Positions 29,031 to 37,483 of a stretch of 40,465 nt of DNA are shown here, piece by piece. Made by a program: the position numbers and the translations under genes. How positions within the stretch are numbered: the first letter of the stretch is position 1; every line of letters starts with the position of its first letter. This stretch comes from Pseudomonas sp. BN417. GTDB lineage: Bacteria > Pseudomonadota > Gammaproteobacteria > Pseudomonadales > Pseudomonadaceae. The stretch is taken from positions 1-40,465 of the forward strand of contig NZ_SSOJ01000166.1 in assembly GCF_029871205.1 (NCBI RefSeq). The letters run 5' to 3'. A model generated the notes under the pieces. That model was not told the DNA's origin. It did not search any database and was given only the letters and a program-made list of their open reading frames with translations.

Positions 29031-29058
29031 CTCAATAAATCCCTGTTGTCGCCGTTAC
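29031..29058 (+). promoter_or_regulatory. FliA (sigma-28) promoter of the chemotaxis receptor
   Basis: CTCAA, 15 bases, GCCGTTAC. As I recall it, the P. aeruginosa fliC promoter has CTCAA, 15 bases, GCCGATAA, so the spacing is the same and the -10 box matches at 6 of 8 positions. It lies 31 bases before the GTG start. CCGTTAC-AGCG-GTAACGG at 29052-29069 is also a small inverted repeat. Confidence 0.6.
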
Positions 29059-29089
29059 AGCGGTAACGGTCGTTAAGGAGCCACAAGTC

Positions 29090-31024
29090 GTGTCAGCCAT
29101 CCTCTCCCTGTTGCAAAGTCGTTTGCTGCGTCCGGTCTTCATCGCCCTGGGGCTGGCCCTGCTGGTGCAGGTGGTGGTGGCTGTTGCCCTGACGCGAAGC
29201 ACGGTGAATTCCCTGGTCGATGAGCTGGGTGTGAGGCTGGGGAGTGATACCCAGCGCCTGGCCGGCGACCTCGAACTGGCCGGGCAGGAAGTGTCCGGTA
29301 GCCTGAGCGCGCTCTCCGGCAAGACCCGCGAGCGCCTGGGCGCCTCTCTCAGCGAGCGGCTCCAGCAGGAGCAGGGCCAGCTGCGCCAGACCCTGGAGCA
29401 GAACCTCAAGGAATCGGCCAACGACCTGGCGCAGTTGCTCGCTGCCGTGGCGCCGCGAGCCATGTGGGACAACGACGTGCCGACGCTTTCCGAATTCGCC
29501 CGCCGCGCCCAGCGCAATCCCAATGTGCTCTTCGTGGTCTACGACGATGCTACCGGTCAACATCTGACGCGTTACCTCAATCGCGAAAATCCCCAGATCA
29601 AGGCTCTGCTGGCCAAGGGGCAGGGGGAGCGGGCGCTGGACAAGGTGTTGAATGCGGCCGCCAGCGACCCTTCCGTCTACCTGGTGGACGCCTCCATCAG
29701 TCCCAATGGCGTGGAGATCGGCAAGGTGCGCATGGGGGTGTCCACGGCTTCGGTGGAGCAGCAGCTGAAGGTGTTGGACCAGCGTTTCGCCGCACTGATC
29801 GCCAGTGGCGGCGAGCTGGTGGGCGAGAGCCTTGCCGGCGCCGCCAGCGAAAGCAGCACGGCGCTGACCGCGCGCCTGCAGTCGGCGCGCGAGGCGGCCG
29901 GCAACATGAGCGCCGGTACCCGACAGGCAGTGGAGGCGGCAGCGGGCGAGTTGCGCTGGCGCATCGGCCTTGGGCTGGCGCTGGTCGGTCTGGGTACGTT
30001 GCTGGTGCTGGCCCTGGTGCTTGGGCGGCGCGTGGTGGTGCGTCTGCGGCTGCTGATCGATGCCCTGGATGACCTGGCCGCCGGTGAGGGCGACCTGACT
30101 CGCCGGGTCAAGCTGGACAGTCGCGACGAGGTGGGTGAGATGGCCACCGCGGTTAACCGCTTCGTCGACAAGTTGCAGCTCATCGTTCGCGAGGCGGGGG
30201 AGGTGGCGCAGCGTACCGGGGTCGAGATCGTGGCATTGTCCCAGCGCAGCCAGTCGGCCGAAGCGGCGGCGCAACGCCAGCGCAGCGAAGTGGAGGGCAG
30301 CCTGCATGCATTGTCCGGCATGGTGGCAGAGGCTCAGGCCGAGAGCCATGCGATGCAGAGTACCTTGCGCCAGGTCGGCGAGATCCGCCAGGCCGCGCAG
30401 GACAATGCGGCCATCGCGCGCAAGGTGGGTGGCCTGATCGAGAACCTGGAAGCGCGGGTTCAGAACGGTTCCGAGGTGATCGAGCGGCTGGCGCGGCAGA
30501 GCGAGCAGATCGAGATGGTGCTGTCGGTCATCCATGGCATTGCCGAACAGACCAACCTGCTGGCGCTGAACGCCGCTATCGAGGCGGCCAGGGCAGGGGA
30601 GAGCGGTCGCGGTTTCGCTGTGGTGGCGGACGAGGTGCGCGCGCTTGCCAGCAAGACCCAGCAATCCACCGGCGATATCCAGGAACACATCACCGCTCTG
30701 CAAACGGGAGCGCGCGAGGCGGTGGCGGCCATTTCCCAGGCGCGGGAGCGCGCGGTCGAGGGACTGGAGGCGCTGCGTGACAGCGAGCGCCTGCAGCAAG
30801 GTGTGCAGCAGGCGGTGGAACAGGTGCACGGCGCGGTGCAGGCGGCGGCCCGCGCGGCCGAGCAGCAGGCGGCCGGGGCCGATGGCGTACGTGGCCGGGT
30901 GGATGTGATCCATGCCGAGGCCAGCCTGGCGGCCGAAGCGGTGGCTGCGACTGCCGGCAGTGGGCGGGTGCTCGCCGGCCTGGCCGATCAGCTCAAGGCC
31001 AGCCTCGGGCAGTTCAGGGCATAG
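29090..31024 (+). CDS. Methyl-accepting chemotaxis protein
   Basis: A membrane chemoreceptor that signals through CheW and CheA. The protein has 644 residues: membrane segment one (about 15-36), a large periplasmic domain (about 37-290) whose ligand type I cannot tell, membrane segment two (about 292-313), a HAMP domain (about 314-366) and a signalling domain with the tip [19 protein letters not shown] (486-504). No C-terminal pentapeptide tether for CheR/CheB is seen. The GTG start has AAGGAG nine bases upstream. As I recall, P. putida has a receptor between purA and rnr, while P. aeruginosa does not. Confidence 0.93.
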   Translation: MSAILSLLQSRLLRPVFIALGLALLVQVVVAVALTRSTVNSLVDELGVRLGSDTQRLAGDLELAGQEVSGSLSALSGKTRERLGASLSERLQQEQGQLRQTLEQNLKESANDLAQLLAAVAPRAMWDNDVPTLSEFARRAQRNPNVLFVVYDDATGQHLTRYLNRENPQIKALLAKGQGERALDKVLNAAASDPSVYLVDASISPNGVEIGKVRMGVSTASVEQQLKVLDQRFAALIASGGELVGESLAGAASESSTALTARLQSAREAAGNMSAGTRQAVEAAAGELRWRIGLGLALVGLGTLLVLALVLGRRVVVRLRLLIDALDDLAAGEGDLTRRVKLDSRDEVGEMATAVNRFVDKLQLIVREAGEVAQRTGVEIVALSQRSQSAEAAAQRQRSEVEGSLHALSGMVAEAQAESHAMQSTLRQVGEIRQAAQDNAAIARKVGGLIENLEARVQNGSEVIERLARQSEQIEMVLSVIHGIAEQTNLLALNAAIEAARAGESGRGFAVVADEVRALASKTQQSTGDIQEHITALQTGAREAVAAISQARERAVEGLEALRDSERLQQGVQQAVEQVHGAVQAAARAAEQQAAGADGVRGRVDVIHAEASLAAEAVAATAGSGRVLAGLADQLKASLGQFRA

Positions 31025-31108
31025 ACGGCAGTCGTGGGCGGGGCTGGGCGCAAGCCTGGCCTCTAGGTGGACTCGAGGCGGCGGGGCTGAATGCCGGGAT
31101 GCAGAAAG

Positions 31109-31140
31109 CACAAAGCCGAGCAGAGCTCGGCTTTGTGTTT
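31109..31140. terminator. Bidirectional terminator between the receptor and tRNA-Leu genes
   Basis: The arms CACAAAGCCGAG and CTCGGCTTTGTG enclose a five-base loop, with T-rich flanks. It ends the receptor transcript from the left and the tRNA transcript from the right. Confidence 0.85.
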
Positions 31141-31146
31141 GAAGAG

Positions 31147-31233
31147 TGGTGCCCAGGAGAAGACTCGAACTTCCACGGTGTTGCCACCGCTAGGACCTGA
31201 ACCTAGTGCGTCTACCAATTCCGCCACCTGGGC
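31147..31233 (-). tRNA. tRNA-Leu (CAG), copy 1
   Basis: An 87-nt tRNA with encoded CCA. The acceptor arm is GCCCAGG with CCTGGGC. The D-arm contains GGAATTGGTAGAC, the anticodon loop is TTCAGGT (anticodon CAG at 31197-31199, reading CUG), a long variable arm follows as in class II tRNAs, and the T-loop is TTCGAGT. CUG is the main Leu codon in this GC-rich genome. The sequence is identical to copy 2. Confidence 0.97.
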
Positions 31234-31238
31234 ACATT

Positions 31239-31254
31239 GCGATGATCGCTCATC
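31239..31254. repeat. Duplicated leader segment of the tRNA-Leu genes
   Basis: GCGATGATCGCTCATC lies just 5' (minus sense) of tRNA copy 1. The same 16 bases with one change stand at 31438-31453 before copy 2. Hairpins with CCGAG/CTCGG arms follow both tRNAs. The duplicated unit therefore includes flanking sequence, with a period of about 197 bases. Confidence 0.7.
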
Positions 31255-31343
31255 GACTTATACGGACTTCATCGAGGTAGTCGATACGGATCCGTACAAT
31301 CCGTTAAACGCGAAACCGAGCTGTGCGGCTCGGCTTCTGAAAA

Positions 31344-31430
31344 TGGTGCCCAGGAGAAGACTCGAACTTCCACGGTGTTGCCACCGCTAGGACCTGAACC
31401 TAGTGCGTCTACCAATTCCGCCACCTGGGC
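31344..31430 (-). tRNA. tRNA-Leu (CAG), copy 2
   Basis: Identical over all 87 bases to the copy at 31147-31233, including CCA. It is the promoter-proximal copy. The 110-base spacer between the two carries a small CCGAGC/GCTCGG hairpin and the 12-bp palindrome TACGGATCCGTA. The two are probably transcribed together and processed. Confidence 0.97.
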
Positions 31431-31493
31431 ACTGGATGCGATGATTGCTCATCTGCTTCCGGTTACAACGTCTCAGCGACGCTGTGGGCGCGA

Positions 31494-31522
31494 ACTATAC
31501 GAGCCGACTTTTGTGTTGTAAA
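31494..31522 (-). promoter_or_regulatory. Sigma-70 promoter of the tRNA-Leu pair
   Basis: On the minus strand: TTTACA, exactly 17 bases, TATAGT, then the GC-rich GTTCGCGCC where transcription should start. Such GC-rich discriminators mark stable-RNA promoters under stringent control. It lies about 63 bases before tRNA copy 2. Confidence 0.85.
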
Positions 31523-31594
31523 CCCCTGAGCGCGAAAAAAATTATTCTTCAGCCTAAGCTGACCGACAATTGGAATTCGCGCTTCAATAGGCAT

Positions 31595-31636
31595 ATGGCA
31601 AACCCAACTATGAATGAACAGGTGATCACTCTCTAA
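31595..31636 (+). CDS. Short upstream ORF (13 codons) overlapping rnr
   Basis: ATG at 31595 opens MANPTMNEQVITL and stops at TAA (31634-31636), whose last A is the first base of the rnr ATG (TAATG). The rnr start has no good Shine-Dalgarno of its own, so translation of this leader could feed ribosomes to rnr. A second ATG at codon six is another possible start. This is an inference from the layout; no protein function is claimed. Confidence 0.35.
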   Translation: MANPTMNEQVITL

Positions 31637-34356
31637 TGGCCGATTGGCAGAACCTCGACCCCGAGGCCGCTCGCGAGGCGGAAAAATACGAGAACCCCAT
31701 TCCCAGCCGCGAGCTGATCCTGCAGCGCCTCGACGAGCGCGGTGCGCCTGCCAGCCGGGAACAGCTGGTGGAAGAATTCGGCCTGACCACCGACGAACAG
31801 CTGGAGGCCCTGCGTCGCCGCCTCCGCGCCATGGAGCGTGACGGCCAGCTTATCTATACCCGCCGCGGCACCTATGCGCCGGTCGACAAGCTCGACCTGA
31901 TCTGCGGCCGCATCAGTGGCCACCGCGATGGCTTCGGCTTCCTCATTCCCGATGACGGCAGCGACGATCTGTTCCTCAGCCCGGCGCAGATGCGCCTGGT
32001 ATTCGACGGTGACCGCGCGCTGGCGCGAGTTGCCGGCCTCGACCGACGTGGTCGTCGCGAAGGGGCGTTGGTGGAAATAATTGCACGCGCCCACGAAACC
32101 CTGGTTGGCCGCTTCTTCGAGGAAAGCGGCATTGCCCGGGTGGTCGCGGACAATCCGAAGATCCAGCAGGAAGTGCTGATTGCCGCGGGCAAGCAGGGCG
32201 CCGCCAAGCACGGCCAGTTCGTCCAGGTGAAGATCGAGCAGTGGCCAAGCAATTTCCGCCTGGCCCAGGGCGAGGTGGTGGAGGTGCTGGGTGACTACAT
32301 GGCGCCGGGCATGGAGATCGAAGTCGCCCTGCGCAGCTATGACCTTCCCCACGAGTGGCCCGCCGCCGTGATCAAGGAAGCCGCCAAGCTCAAGCCCGAG
32401 GTGGCTGAGAAGGACAAGGAAAAGCGCATCGACCTGCGTGACCTGCCGCTGGTCACCATCGACGGCGAGGACGCCCGCGATTTCGACGACGCGGTCTATG
32501 CAGAAGCCCGCAAGGGTGGCGGCTGGCGCCTGATCGTCGCCATCGCCGACGTTTCCCACTATGTAAAGGTGGGCTCGGCGCTGGACGAGGAAGCGACCAA
32601 TCGCGGCAACTCGGTGTACTTCCCGGAAAAGGTCATCCCGATGCTGCCGGAGGTGCTGTCCAACGGCCTCTGCTCCCTGAACCCGCTGGTGGACCGCCTG
32701 GCCATGGTCTGCGACATGACCATCTCCCGCGCCGGCAAGCTCACCGGCTACGAGTTCTATGAAGCGGTCATCCATTCCCATGCACGGCTCACCTACACCA
32801 AGGTCAGCCAGTTCCTGGAAACCCCGGAGTCCACCGAGGCCCGGCTGTTCGCCGAACAGCTACCGAACCTGGTCAAACCCCTGGAGCAGCTCTACAAGCT
32901 CTACAAGGTGCTGTTGGCGGCTCGCCAGGTGCGTGGCGCCATCGACTTCGAGACCCAGGAGACGCGCATCGTCTTCGGCGCCGACCGCAAGATCTCCGAG
33001 ATCCTGCCGACCCAGCGCAATGACGCCCACAAGCTGATCGAGGAGTGCATGCTCTGCGCCAACGTGGCCACCGCGCGCCTTCTCTTGCAGCACGAGATTC
33101 CGGCGCTCTACCGCATCCACGATGGCCCGCCGAGCGAGCGCCTGGACAAACTGCGGCAGTTCCTCGCCGAGCTGGGGCTTTCCCTCAATCGCGGCAAGGG
33201 CGAGCCGACCCCCAGCGATTACCAGGCCCTGCTGGAAAAGGTGCGCGAGCGCCCGGACTTCCACCTGATCCAGACGGTGATGCTGCGTTCCCTCAGCCAG
33301 GCGGTGTACAGCCCTGATAACGTCGGGCACTTCGGCCTCAACTACGACGCTTACACCCACTTCACCTCACCCATCCGCCGCTACCCGGACCTGCTGGTGC
33401 ACCGTGCCATCCGCGGCCTGATCCGCTCCAAGCGGGCCAGCGACCACGTGCAGCGCGCAGGCGCGGCGAGCATGCCCAAGGCGCGCATCTATCCCTACGA
33501 CGAGGCGCGCCTGGCGCAGCTCGGCGAGCAATGCTCGATGACCGAGCGCCGCGCCGACGAAGCCACCCGCGACGTCACCAACTGGTTGAAGTGCGAGTAC
33601 ATGCGCGACCGCGTGGGCGAGACTTTCCCGGGCGTTATCACCGCAGTGACCGGTTTCGGCATCTTCGTCGAGCTGATCGACATCTATGTGGAAGGCCTGG
33701 TGCACGTCACCGCGCTGCCGGGTGACTATTACCACTTCGACCCCATCCACCATCGCCTGTCCGGCGAGCGCAGCGGCCGCAGCTTCCGCCTGGGCGATCC
33801 GGTGGAAGTGGTGGTGGCGCGGGTCGACCTGGACGAGCGCAAGATCGACTTCGAGCTGTCCGAGAACGTCCTCAGCGCCCCGGTGGGCCGCAAGAAGCGC
33901 GGGCAGGAGAAGCCAGCGCCCAAGGCCGTGGCCGAACCCCGTGTCGGCAAGGGTCGTGGCCGCGGCGCCAAGGCCGCTGCGCGCGCTGCCCAGGAAAAGC
34001 CCTGGCATGAACCCCAGGCCGCTGTGGCGCCGCGTCGGCATCGCGCCGGCAAGGTCCAGGCGCTGCCCGAAGTGCCGCCGGAAATGCTCTCCCAGGCCGA
34101 GGAGATGCTCGGCAACACCGATGTGAGCAAGAGCCGCGCCCTCAAGCAGGCCCTGCTCAGCGAAGCCAAGCAGGGAGCCAAGGCCAGCAAGGGCAGCCGA
34201 CCGGCGCAGAAGCCCCTGGATAAGCCGGGCAAGGTCGAGGCCAAGCCGCCGAAGAAGAAGGCCAAGGCAGCGAAGGCCAAGGTCGCCAGCAAACCCTCGA
34301 AACACCGTAAAGGGCCGCCCAAGCCCAAGGCGCCCACCAGCAAGGTCAAGAAATGA
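31636..34356 (+). CDS. rnr: Ribonuclease R
   Basis: A processive 3'-5' exoribonuclease that degrades structured RNA. The protein has 906 residues: a winged-helix-like N-terminus (about 20-80), two cold-shock domains (about 85-235), the RNB catalytic domain (about 255-590) with DGEDARDFDDA (276-286) holding the metal-binding aspartates, an S1 domain (about 645-725) and a long basic tail (about 740-906) rich in Lys, Ala, Pro and Arg. The tail makes it longer than the 813-residue E. coli enzyme. Its stop overlaps the rlmB start by four bases, as in the usual rnr-rlmB pair. Confidence 0.96.
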   Translation: MADWQNLDPEAAREAEKYENPIPSRELILQRLDERGAPASREQLVEEFGLTTDEQLEALRRRLRAMERDGQLIYTRRGTYAPVDKLDLICGRISGHRDGFGFLIPDDGSDDLFLSPAQMRLVFDGDRALARVAGLDRRGRREGALVEIIARAHETLVGRFFEESGIARVVADNPKIQQEVLIAAGKQGAAKHGQFVQVKIEQWPSNFRLAQGEVVEVLGDYMAPGMEIEVALRSYDLPHEWPAAVIKEAAKLKPEVAEKDKEKRIDLRDLPLVTIDGEDARDFDDAVYAEARKGGGWRLIVAIADVSHYVKVGSALDEEATNRGNSVYFPEKVIPMLPEVLSNGLCSLNPLVDRLAMVCDMTISRAGKLTGYEFYEAVIHSHARLTYTKVSQFLETPESTEARLFAEQLPNLVKPLEQLYKLYKVLLAARQVRGAIDFETQETRIVFGADRKISEILPTQRNDAHKLIEECMLCANVATARLLLQHEIPALYRIHDGPPSERLDKLRQFLAELGLSLNRGKGEPTPSDYQALLEKVRERPDFHLIQTVMLRSLSQAVYSPDNVGHFGLNYDAYTHFTSPIRRYPDLLVHRAIRGLIRSKRASDHVQRAGAASMPKARIYPYDEARLAQLGEQCSMTERRADEATRDVTNWLKCEYMRDRVGETFPGVITAVTGFGIFVELIDIYVEGLVHVTALPGDYYHFDPIHHRLSGERSGRSFRLGDPVEVVVARVDLDERKIDFELSENVLSAPVGRKKRGQEKPAPKAVAEPRVGKGRGRGAKAAARAAQEKPWHEPQAAVAPRRHRAGKVQALPEVPPEMLSQAEEMLGNTDVSKSRALKQALLSEAKQGAKASKGSRPAQKPLDKPGKVEAKPPKKKAKAAKAKVASKPSKHRKGPPKPKAPTSKVKK

Positions 34357-35099
34357 GTCAGTTGGAAAAGGTCTACGGCGTGCATGCCGTGGAGGCGCTG
34401 CTGCGCCATCACCCGAAGCGCGTGAAGCAGCTGTGGCTGGCGGAAAGCCGGCATGACCCGCGTGTCCAGGTCCTGATAGACCTGGCTGGGCAGCACCGCA
34501 TCGCGGTCGGCCACAAGGACCGCCACGAACTGGACGAGTGGGCTGAAGGCGTGCACCAGGGCGTGGTGGCCGAAGTCAGTCCCAGCCAGGTCTGGGGCGA
34601 GAACATGCTCGACGAATTGCTCGAGCGCACACCCGGCGCGCCCCTGCTGCTGGCCCTGGATGGAGTCACCGATCCGCACAACCTCGGCGCCTGCCTGCGC
34701 ACCGCCGATGCTGCCGGGGTCCTGGCGGTGATTGTGCCCAAGGACAAGTCCGCCACCCTCAATGCCACGGTGCGCAAGGTGGCCTGTGGCGCGGCGGAAG
34801 TGATGCCGCTGGTGGCGGTGACCAACCTCTCGCGCACTTTGGAAAAACTGCAGAAGAAGGGGCTCTGGGTGGTCGGTACGGCCGGCGAGGCCGAGCAGGA
34901 GGTCTACCAGCAGGACATGACCGGCCCTACCGTGCTGGTCATGGGGGCCGAAGGCAAGGGCATGCGCCGGCTGACCCGCGAGCACTGCGATTACCTGGTC
35001 AAGCTGCCCATGGCCGGCAGCGTCAGCAGCCTGAATGTCTCGGTGGCCACCGGCGTCTGCCTGTTCGAAGCCGTGCGCCAGAGGAAGCTGAAGGCCTGA
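34353..35099 (+). CDS. rlmB: 23S rRNA (guanosine-2251-2'-O) methyltransferase
   Basis: Methylates the 2'-O of G2251 in the peptidyl-transferase P loop, using S-adenosylmethionine. The protein has 248 residues: an N-terminal substrate-binding domain (about 5-75) and a knotted SPOUT domain with DGVTDPHNLGACLRTADAAG (103-122), VLVMGAEGKGMRRL (about 194-207) and GSVSSLNVSVATG (222-234). Its ATG lies in the rnr stop (ATGA), so the two are coupled. Confidence 0.95.
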   Translation: MSQLEKVYGVHAVEALLRHHPKRVKQLWLAESRHDPRVQVLIDLAGQHRIAVGHKDRHELDEWAEGVHQGVVAEVSPSQVWGENMLDELLERTPGAPLLLALDGVTDPHNLGACLRTADAAGVLAVIVPKDKSATLNATVRKVACGAAEVMPLVAVTNLSRTLEKLQKKGLWVVGTAGEAEQEVYQQDMTGPTVLVMGAEGKGMRRLTREHCDYLVKLPMAGSVSSLNVSVATGVCLFEAVRQRKLKA

Positions 35100-35188
35100 G
35101 ATTCGGGGTCTTCAGGTGGGGCGGGGCTCTACGCAAGGTCGGGCCCCGCACGCCCGCTTCCAGCTGTTCAAATAATCGACAATCTTCC

Positions 35189-35217
35189 TTGCGCGGCATC
35201 AGGCCCTTCTCTAGAAT
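35189..35217 (+). promoter_or_regulatory. Sigma-70 promoter of the rpsF operon
   Basis: TTGCGC, exactly 17 bases, TAGAAT. The predicted start at about 35224 is the first base before the leader hairpin, leaving a 110-base untranslated leader. Confidence 0.7.
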
Positions 35218-35224
35218 GTCGCCC

Positions 35225-35267
35225 CTTGCCGTGAGGGCAGGCTATTGCGCGCCCTCTCCCCGGCAAG
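35225..35267 (+). promoter_or_regulatory. S6:S18-binding leader motif of rpsF
   Basis: Outer stem CTTGCCG (35225-35231) pairs with CGGCAAG (35261-35267), inner stem GAGGGC (35233-35238) with GCCCTC (35251-35256). A one-base bulge on the left and TCCC on the right separate them, so CCG stands at the bulge-stem junction. This arrangement resembles the conserved S6:S18 binding motif in rpsF leaders, which lets the ribosomal proteins repress their own mRNA. A second weaker hairpin (CCTGACCA with TGGCAGG) lies nearer the start codon. Confidence 0.6.
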
Positions 35268-35334
35268 CCAAAACGAGATATTCACTCCTTGCCTGACCAC
35301 TAAGTTGGCAGGCTACAACCCGTAAGGAGCATTT

Positions 35335-35742
35335 ATGCGTCATTACGAAATCATCTTCCTGGTTCACCCGGACCAGAGCGAGCAGGTTGGCGGCATGGTT
35401 GAGCGCTACACCAAGCTCATCGAAGAAGACGGTGGCAAGGTTCACCGCCTGGAAGACTGGGGCCGTCGTCAGCTGGCCTACGCCATCAACAACGTTCACA
35501 AGGCTCACTACGTGATGCTGAACGTTGAGTGCAGCGGCAAGGCCCTGGCCGAGCTGGAAGACAACTTCCGCTACAACGATGCCGTCATCCGCAACCTGGT
35601 CATCCGTCGCGACGAAGCCGTCACTGGCCAGTCCGAGATGCTCAAGGCCGAGGAAAACCGCAGCGAGCGCCGTGAGCGCCGTGAGCGCGTTGAGACTGAC
35701 GTTGCCGCAGAAGGCGATGACAGCGACAACGCTGACGAGTAA
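35335..35742 (+). CDS. rpsF: 30S ribosomal protein S6
   Basis: Binds the central domain of 16S rRNA with S18. The protein has 135 residues and begins [18 protein letters not shown]. The core (1-100) is followed by a charged tail with repeated Arg-Glu-Arg, ending in Asp and Glu; in E. coli the C-terminus is extended with glutamates by RimK. AAGGAG lies seven bases before the ATG. First gene of the rpsF-rpsR-DUF2232-rplI operon. Confidence 0.97.
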   Translation: MRHYEIIFLVHPDQSEQVGGMVERYTKLIEEDGGKVHRLEDWGRRQLAYAINNVHKAHYVMLNVECSGKALAELEDNFRYNDAVIRNLVIRRDEAVTGQSEMLKAEENRSERRERRERVETDVAAEGDDSDNADE

Positions 35743-35770
35743 TCCACGGATCTATTGAGGAGCCAAGTTC

Positions 35771-36001
35771 ATGGCACGTTTCTTCCGTCGTCGTAAGTTC
35801 TGCCGTTTCACCGCTGAAGGCGTGAAAGAGATCGACTTCAAGGATCTCAACACCCTGAAGGCCTACGTCTCCGAAACCGGCAAGATCGTTCCGAGCCGTA
35901 TCACCGGTACCAAAGCCAAGTATCAGCGTCAGCTGGCTACCGCTATCAAGCGCGCCCGCTACCTGGCCCTGCTGCCCTACACCGACAGCCACGGTCGTTG
36001 A
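35771..36001 (+). CDS. rpsR: 30S ribosomal protein S18
   Basis: Forms a dimer with S6 on the 30S platform. The protein has 76 residues, basic, with the typical [12 protein letters not shown] start and YKxL-type core ([21 protein letters not shown]). GAGGAG lies about nine bases before the ATG. It lies 28 bases after rpsF. The only cysteine (residue 9) is in the usual place; no four-cysteine zinc site is present. Confidence 0.97.
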   Translation: MARFFRRRKFCRFTAEGVKEIDFKDLNTLKAYVSETGKIVPSRITGTKAKYQRQLATAIKRARYLALLPYTDSHGR

Positions 36002-36036
36002 GACCGGACCGTCGACTAGGTAAGGGATAGAACCCA

Positions 36037-36930
36037 ATGCGCGCTCTGGCTGAGTTCATCATGCGCGGTCGCAAGCAGGCCATCCTCGTGGTGGCGGGTG
36101 CTGCGGCCCTGCCGTTGATGTTCTGGCTGAGCGCAGCCGCGGGCAGCCTGGTGCTGCTGCGGCGTGGTGTGAACGATGCTCTCGGCATTCTTGCCTGGGC
36201 TCTGCTACCGGCCCTCGGCTGGTGGTACTTCGGCGAACCGCGCACCCTGATGGTGTTGCTCGGCGCGCTGGGGTTGGCCCTGGTGTTGCGTTCCAGCGTG
36301 TCCTGGACGCGGGTGCTGATGATCAGCGTGGCGCTCGGGCTGCTTTACAGCCTGGTGCTGGGCGCGGTGTTCCGCGAGCCCATTACCGCCATGGCGGCGG
36401 AGCTGGAAAAGCTCATGCCGCAGGTGATGGGTGGCGTCTATTCGCAATTGGCGGATGACGAGCGAGCGCGCCTGGGAGCCATGATCGCGCCGGTCCTGAC
36501 CGGCCTGATCGCGTCGCTGCTGCAGCTGGTCAGCGTGCTGAGCCTGATGCTTGGCCGCTACTGGCAGGCAGCCTTGTATAACCCCGGTGGTTTCGGTGGC
36601 GAGTTCCGCGCCCTGAAACTGTCGCCGGTGCTGGCCTTCGGGCTGTTGGCCGCCATGCTGCTGGGTCCGAACCTGGGCCTGGAGCTGGCGATGCTGACGC
36701 CGATCTGCAGTGTGCCGCTGGCGATCGCCGGGCTGGCCCTGCTGCATGGGCTGGCCAAACAAGGCGGACTGGCCGGTTTCTGGCTGGTGGGGTTGTACGT
36801 GTCGCTGCTGCTGTTCATGCAACTGGTCTATCCGTTGCTGGTGGTCCTGGCCATAGTCGACAGTCTGATTGATTTTCGCGGACGCAAGGCGCGCAAGAAT
36901 GGCGCCGGCCCTGCGAACGGTGAAGGTTAA
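36037..36930 (+). CDS. DUF2232 polytopic membrane protein
   Basis: A very hydrophobic protein of 297 residues with about eight predicted membrane segments and a short basic C-terminus (FRGRKARKN). Pseudomonads carry such a gene (PA4933 in P. aeruginosa) inside the rpsR-rplI operon, where enterobacteria have priB before rpsR. The family is annotated as DUF2232 and may resemble ECF-type or YybS-like membrane proteins; its role is unknown. AAGGGA lies about nine bases before the ATG. It lies 35 bases after rpsR and 21 bases before rplI, so it is surely co-transcribed. Confidence 0.8.
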   Translation: MRALAEFIMRGRKQAILVVAGAAALPLMFWLSAAAGSLVLLRRGVNDALGILAWALLPALGWWYFGEPRTLMVLLGALGLALVLRSSVSWTRVLMISVALGLLYSLVLGAVFREPITAMAAELEKLMPQVMGGVYSQLADDERARLGAMIAPVLTGLIASLLQLVSVLSLMLGRYWQAALYNPGGFGGEFRALKLSPVLAFGLLAAMLLGPNLGLELAMLTPICSVPLAIAGLALLHGLAKQGGLAGFWLVGLYVSLLLFMQLVYPLLVVLAIVDSLIDFRGRKARKNGAGPANGEG

Positions 36931-36951
36931 AAGTTAAGAGGTAAGACTCAA

Positions 36952-37398
36952 ATGGAAGTCATCCTGCTCGAAAAAATCGCCAACCTGGGCAACCTGGGCG
37001 ACAAGGTGAATGTAAAGGCCGGTTACGGCCGTAACTACCTGCTGCCGCAAGGCAAGGCCACCGCTGCTACCGCCGAGAACGTTGCTGCGTTCGAAGCCCG
37101 CCGCGCTGAGCTGGAAAAGCAGGCCGCCGACAAGAAGGCCAACGCCGAAGCTCGCGCTGCCCAGCTGTCCGAACTGGAAGTGACCATCACTGCCAGCGCT
37201 GGCGACGAAGGCAAGCTGTTCGGTTCCATCGGCACCCACGACATCGCTGACGCCCTGACCGCCTCCGGCGTTCCGGTTGCCAAGGCTGAAGTCCGCCTGC
37301 CGAACGGCACCATCCGTCAAGTTGGCGAGTACGACGTTGCACTGCACCTGCACACCGACGTCGAAGCGACCGTCAAGCTGATCGTGATCGCTGGCTAA
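36952..37398 (+). CDS. rplI: 50S ribosomal protein L9
   Basis: Sits at the base of the L1 stalk of the large subunit. The protein has 148 residues: an N-terminal domain ([36 protein letters not shown]), a long connecting helix (about 42-75) and a C-terminal domain. AGAGGTAA stands before the ATG. The TAA stop is followed at once by a repeat-derived hairpin (37399-37438). Confidence 0.97.
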   Translation: MEVILLEKIANLGNLGDKVNVKAGYGRNYLLPQGKATAATAENVAAFEARRAELEKQAADKKANAEARAAQLSELEVTITASAGDEGKLFGSIGTHDIADALTASGVPVAKAEVRLPNGTIRQVGEYDVALHLHTDVEATVKLIVIAG

Positions 37399-37438
37399 GA
37401 GCCTTTTCACGATCTCGTAGGAGATCGTGGACAGGTTC
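37399..37438 (+). repeat. Inverted-repeat element remnant (copy D) forming a hairpin after rplI
   Basis: GAGCCTTTTCACGATC begins on the base after the rplI stop. After a GTAG loop its partner GAGATCGTGGACAGGTTC follows. Both arms resemble the ends of copy A, as if only the two termini remain. The fold is an 18-bp stem with one mismatch and a few G-T pairs. It could act as the 3' hairpin of the ribosomal operon, though no T run follows. Confidence 0.6.
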
Positions 37439-37483
37439 GTCGCACGTCGTCGAGTGGACTTGCACTCAGGCGCAAGGCCGCTA

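Noticed and set aside
29093-31111. Long open frame (672 codons) antisense to the chemoreceptor
   Set aside because: The receptor frame has all expected domains and a good start. The antisense translation is compositionally odd and unrecognisable.
31147-31430. CRISPR-like pair of direct repeats
   Set aside because: The repeated unit is a complete 87-nt tRNA-Leu with cloverleaf and CCA.
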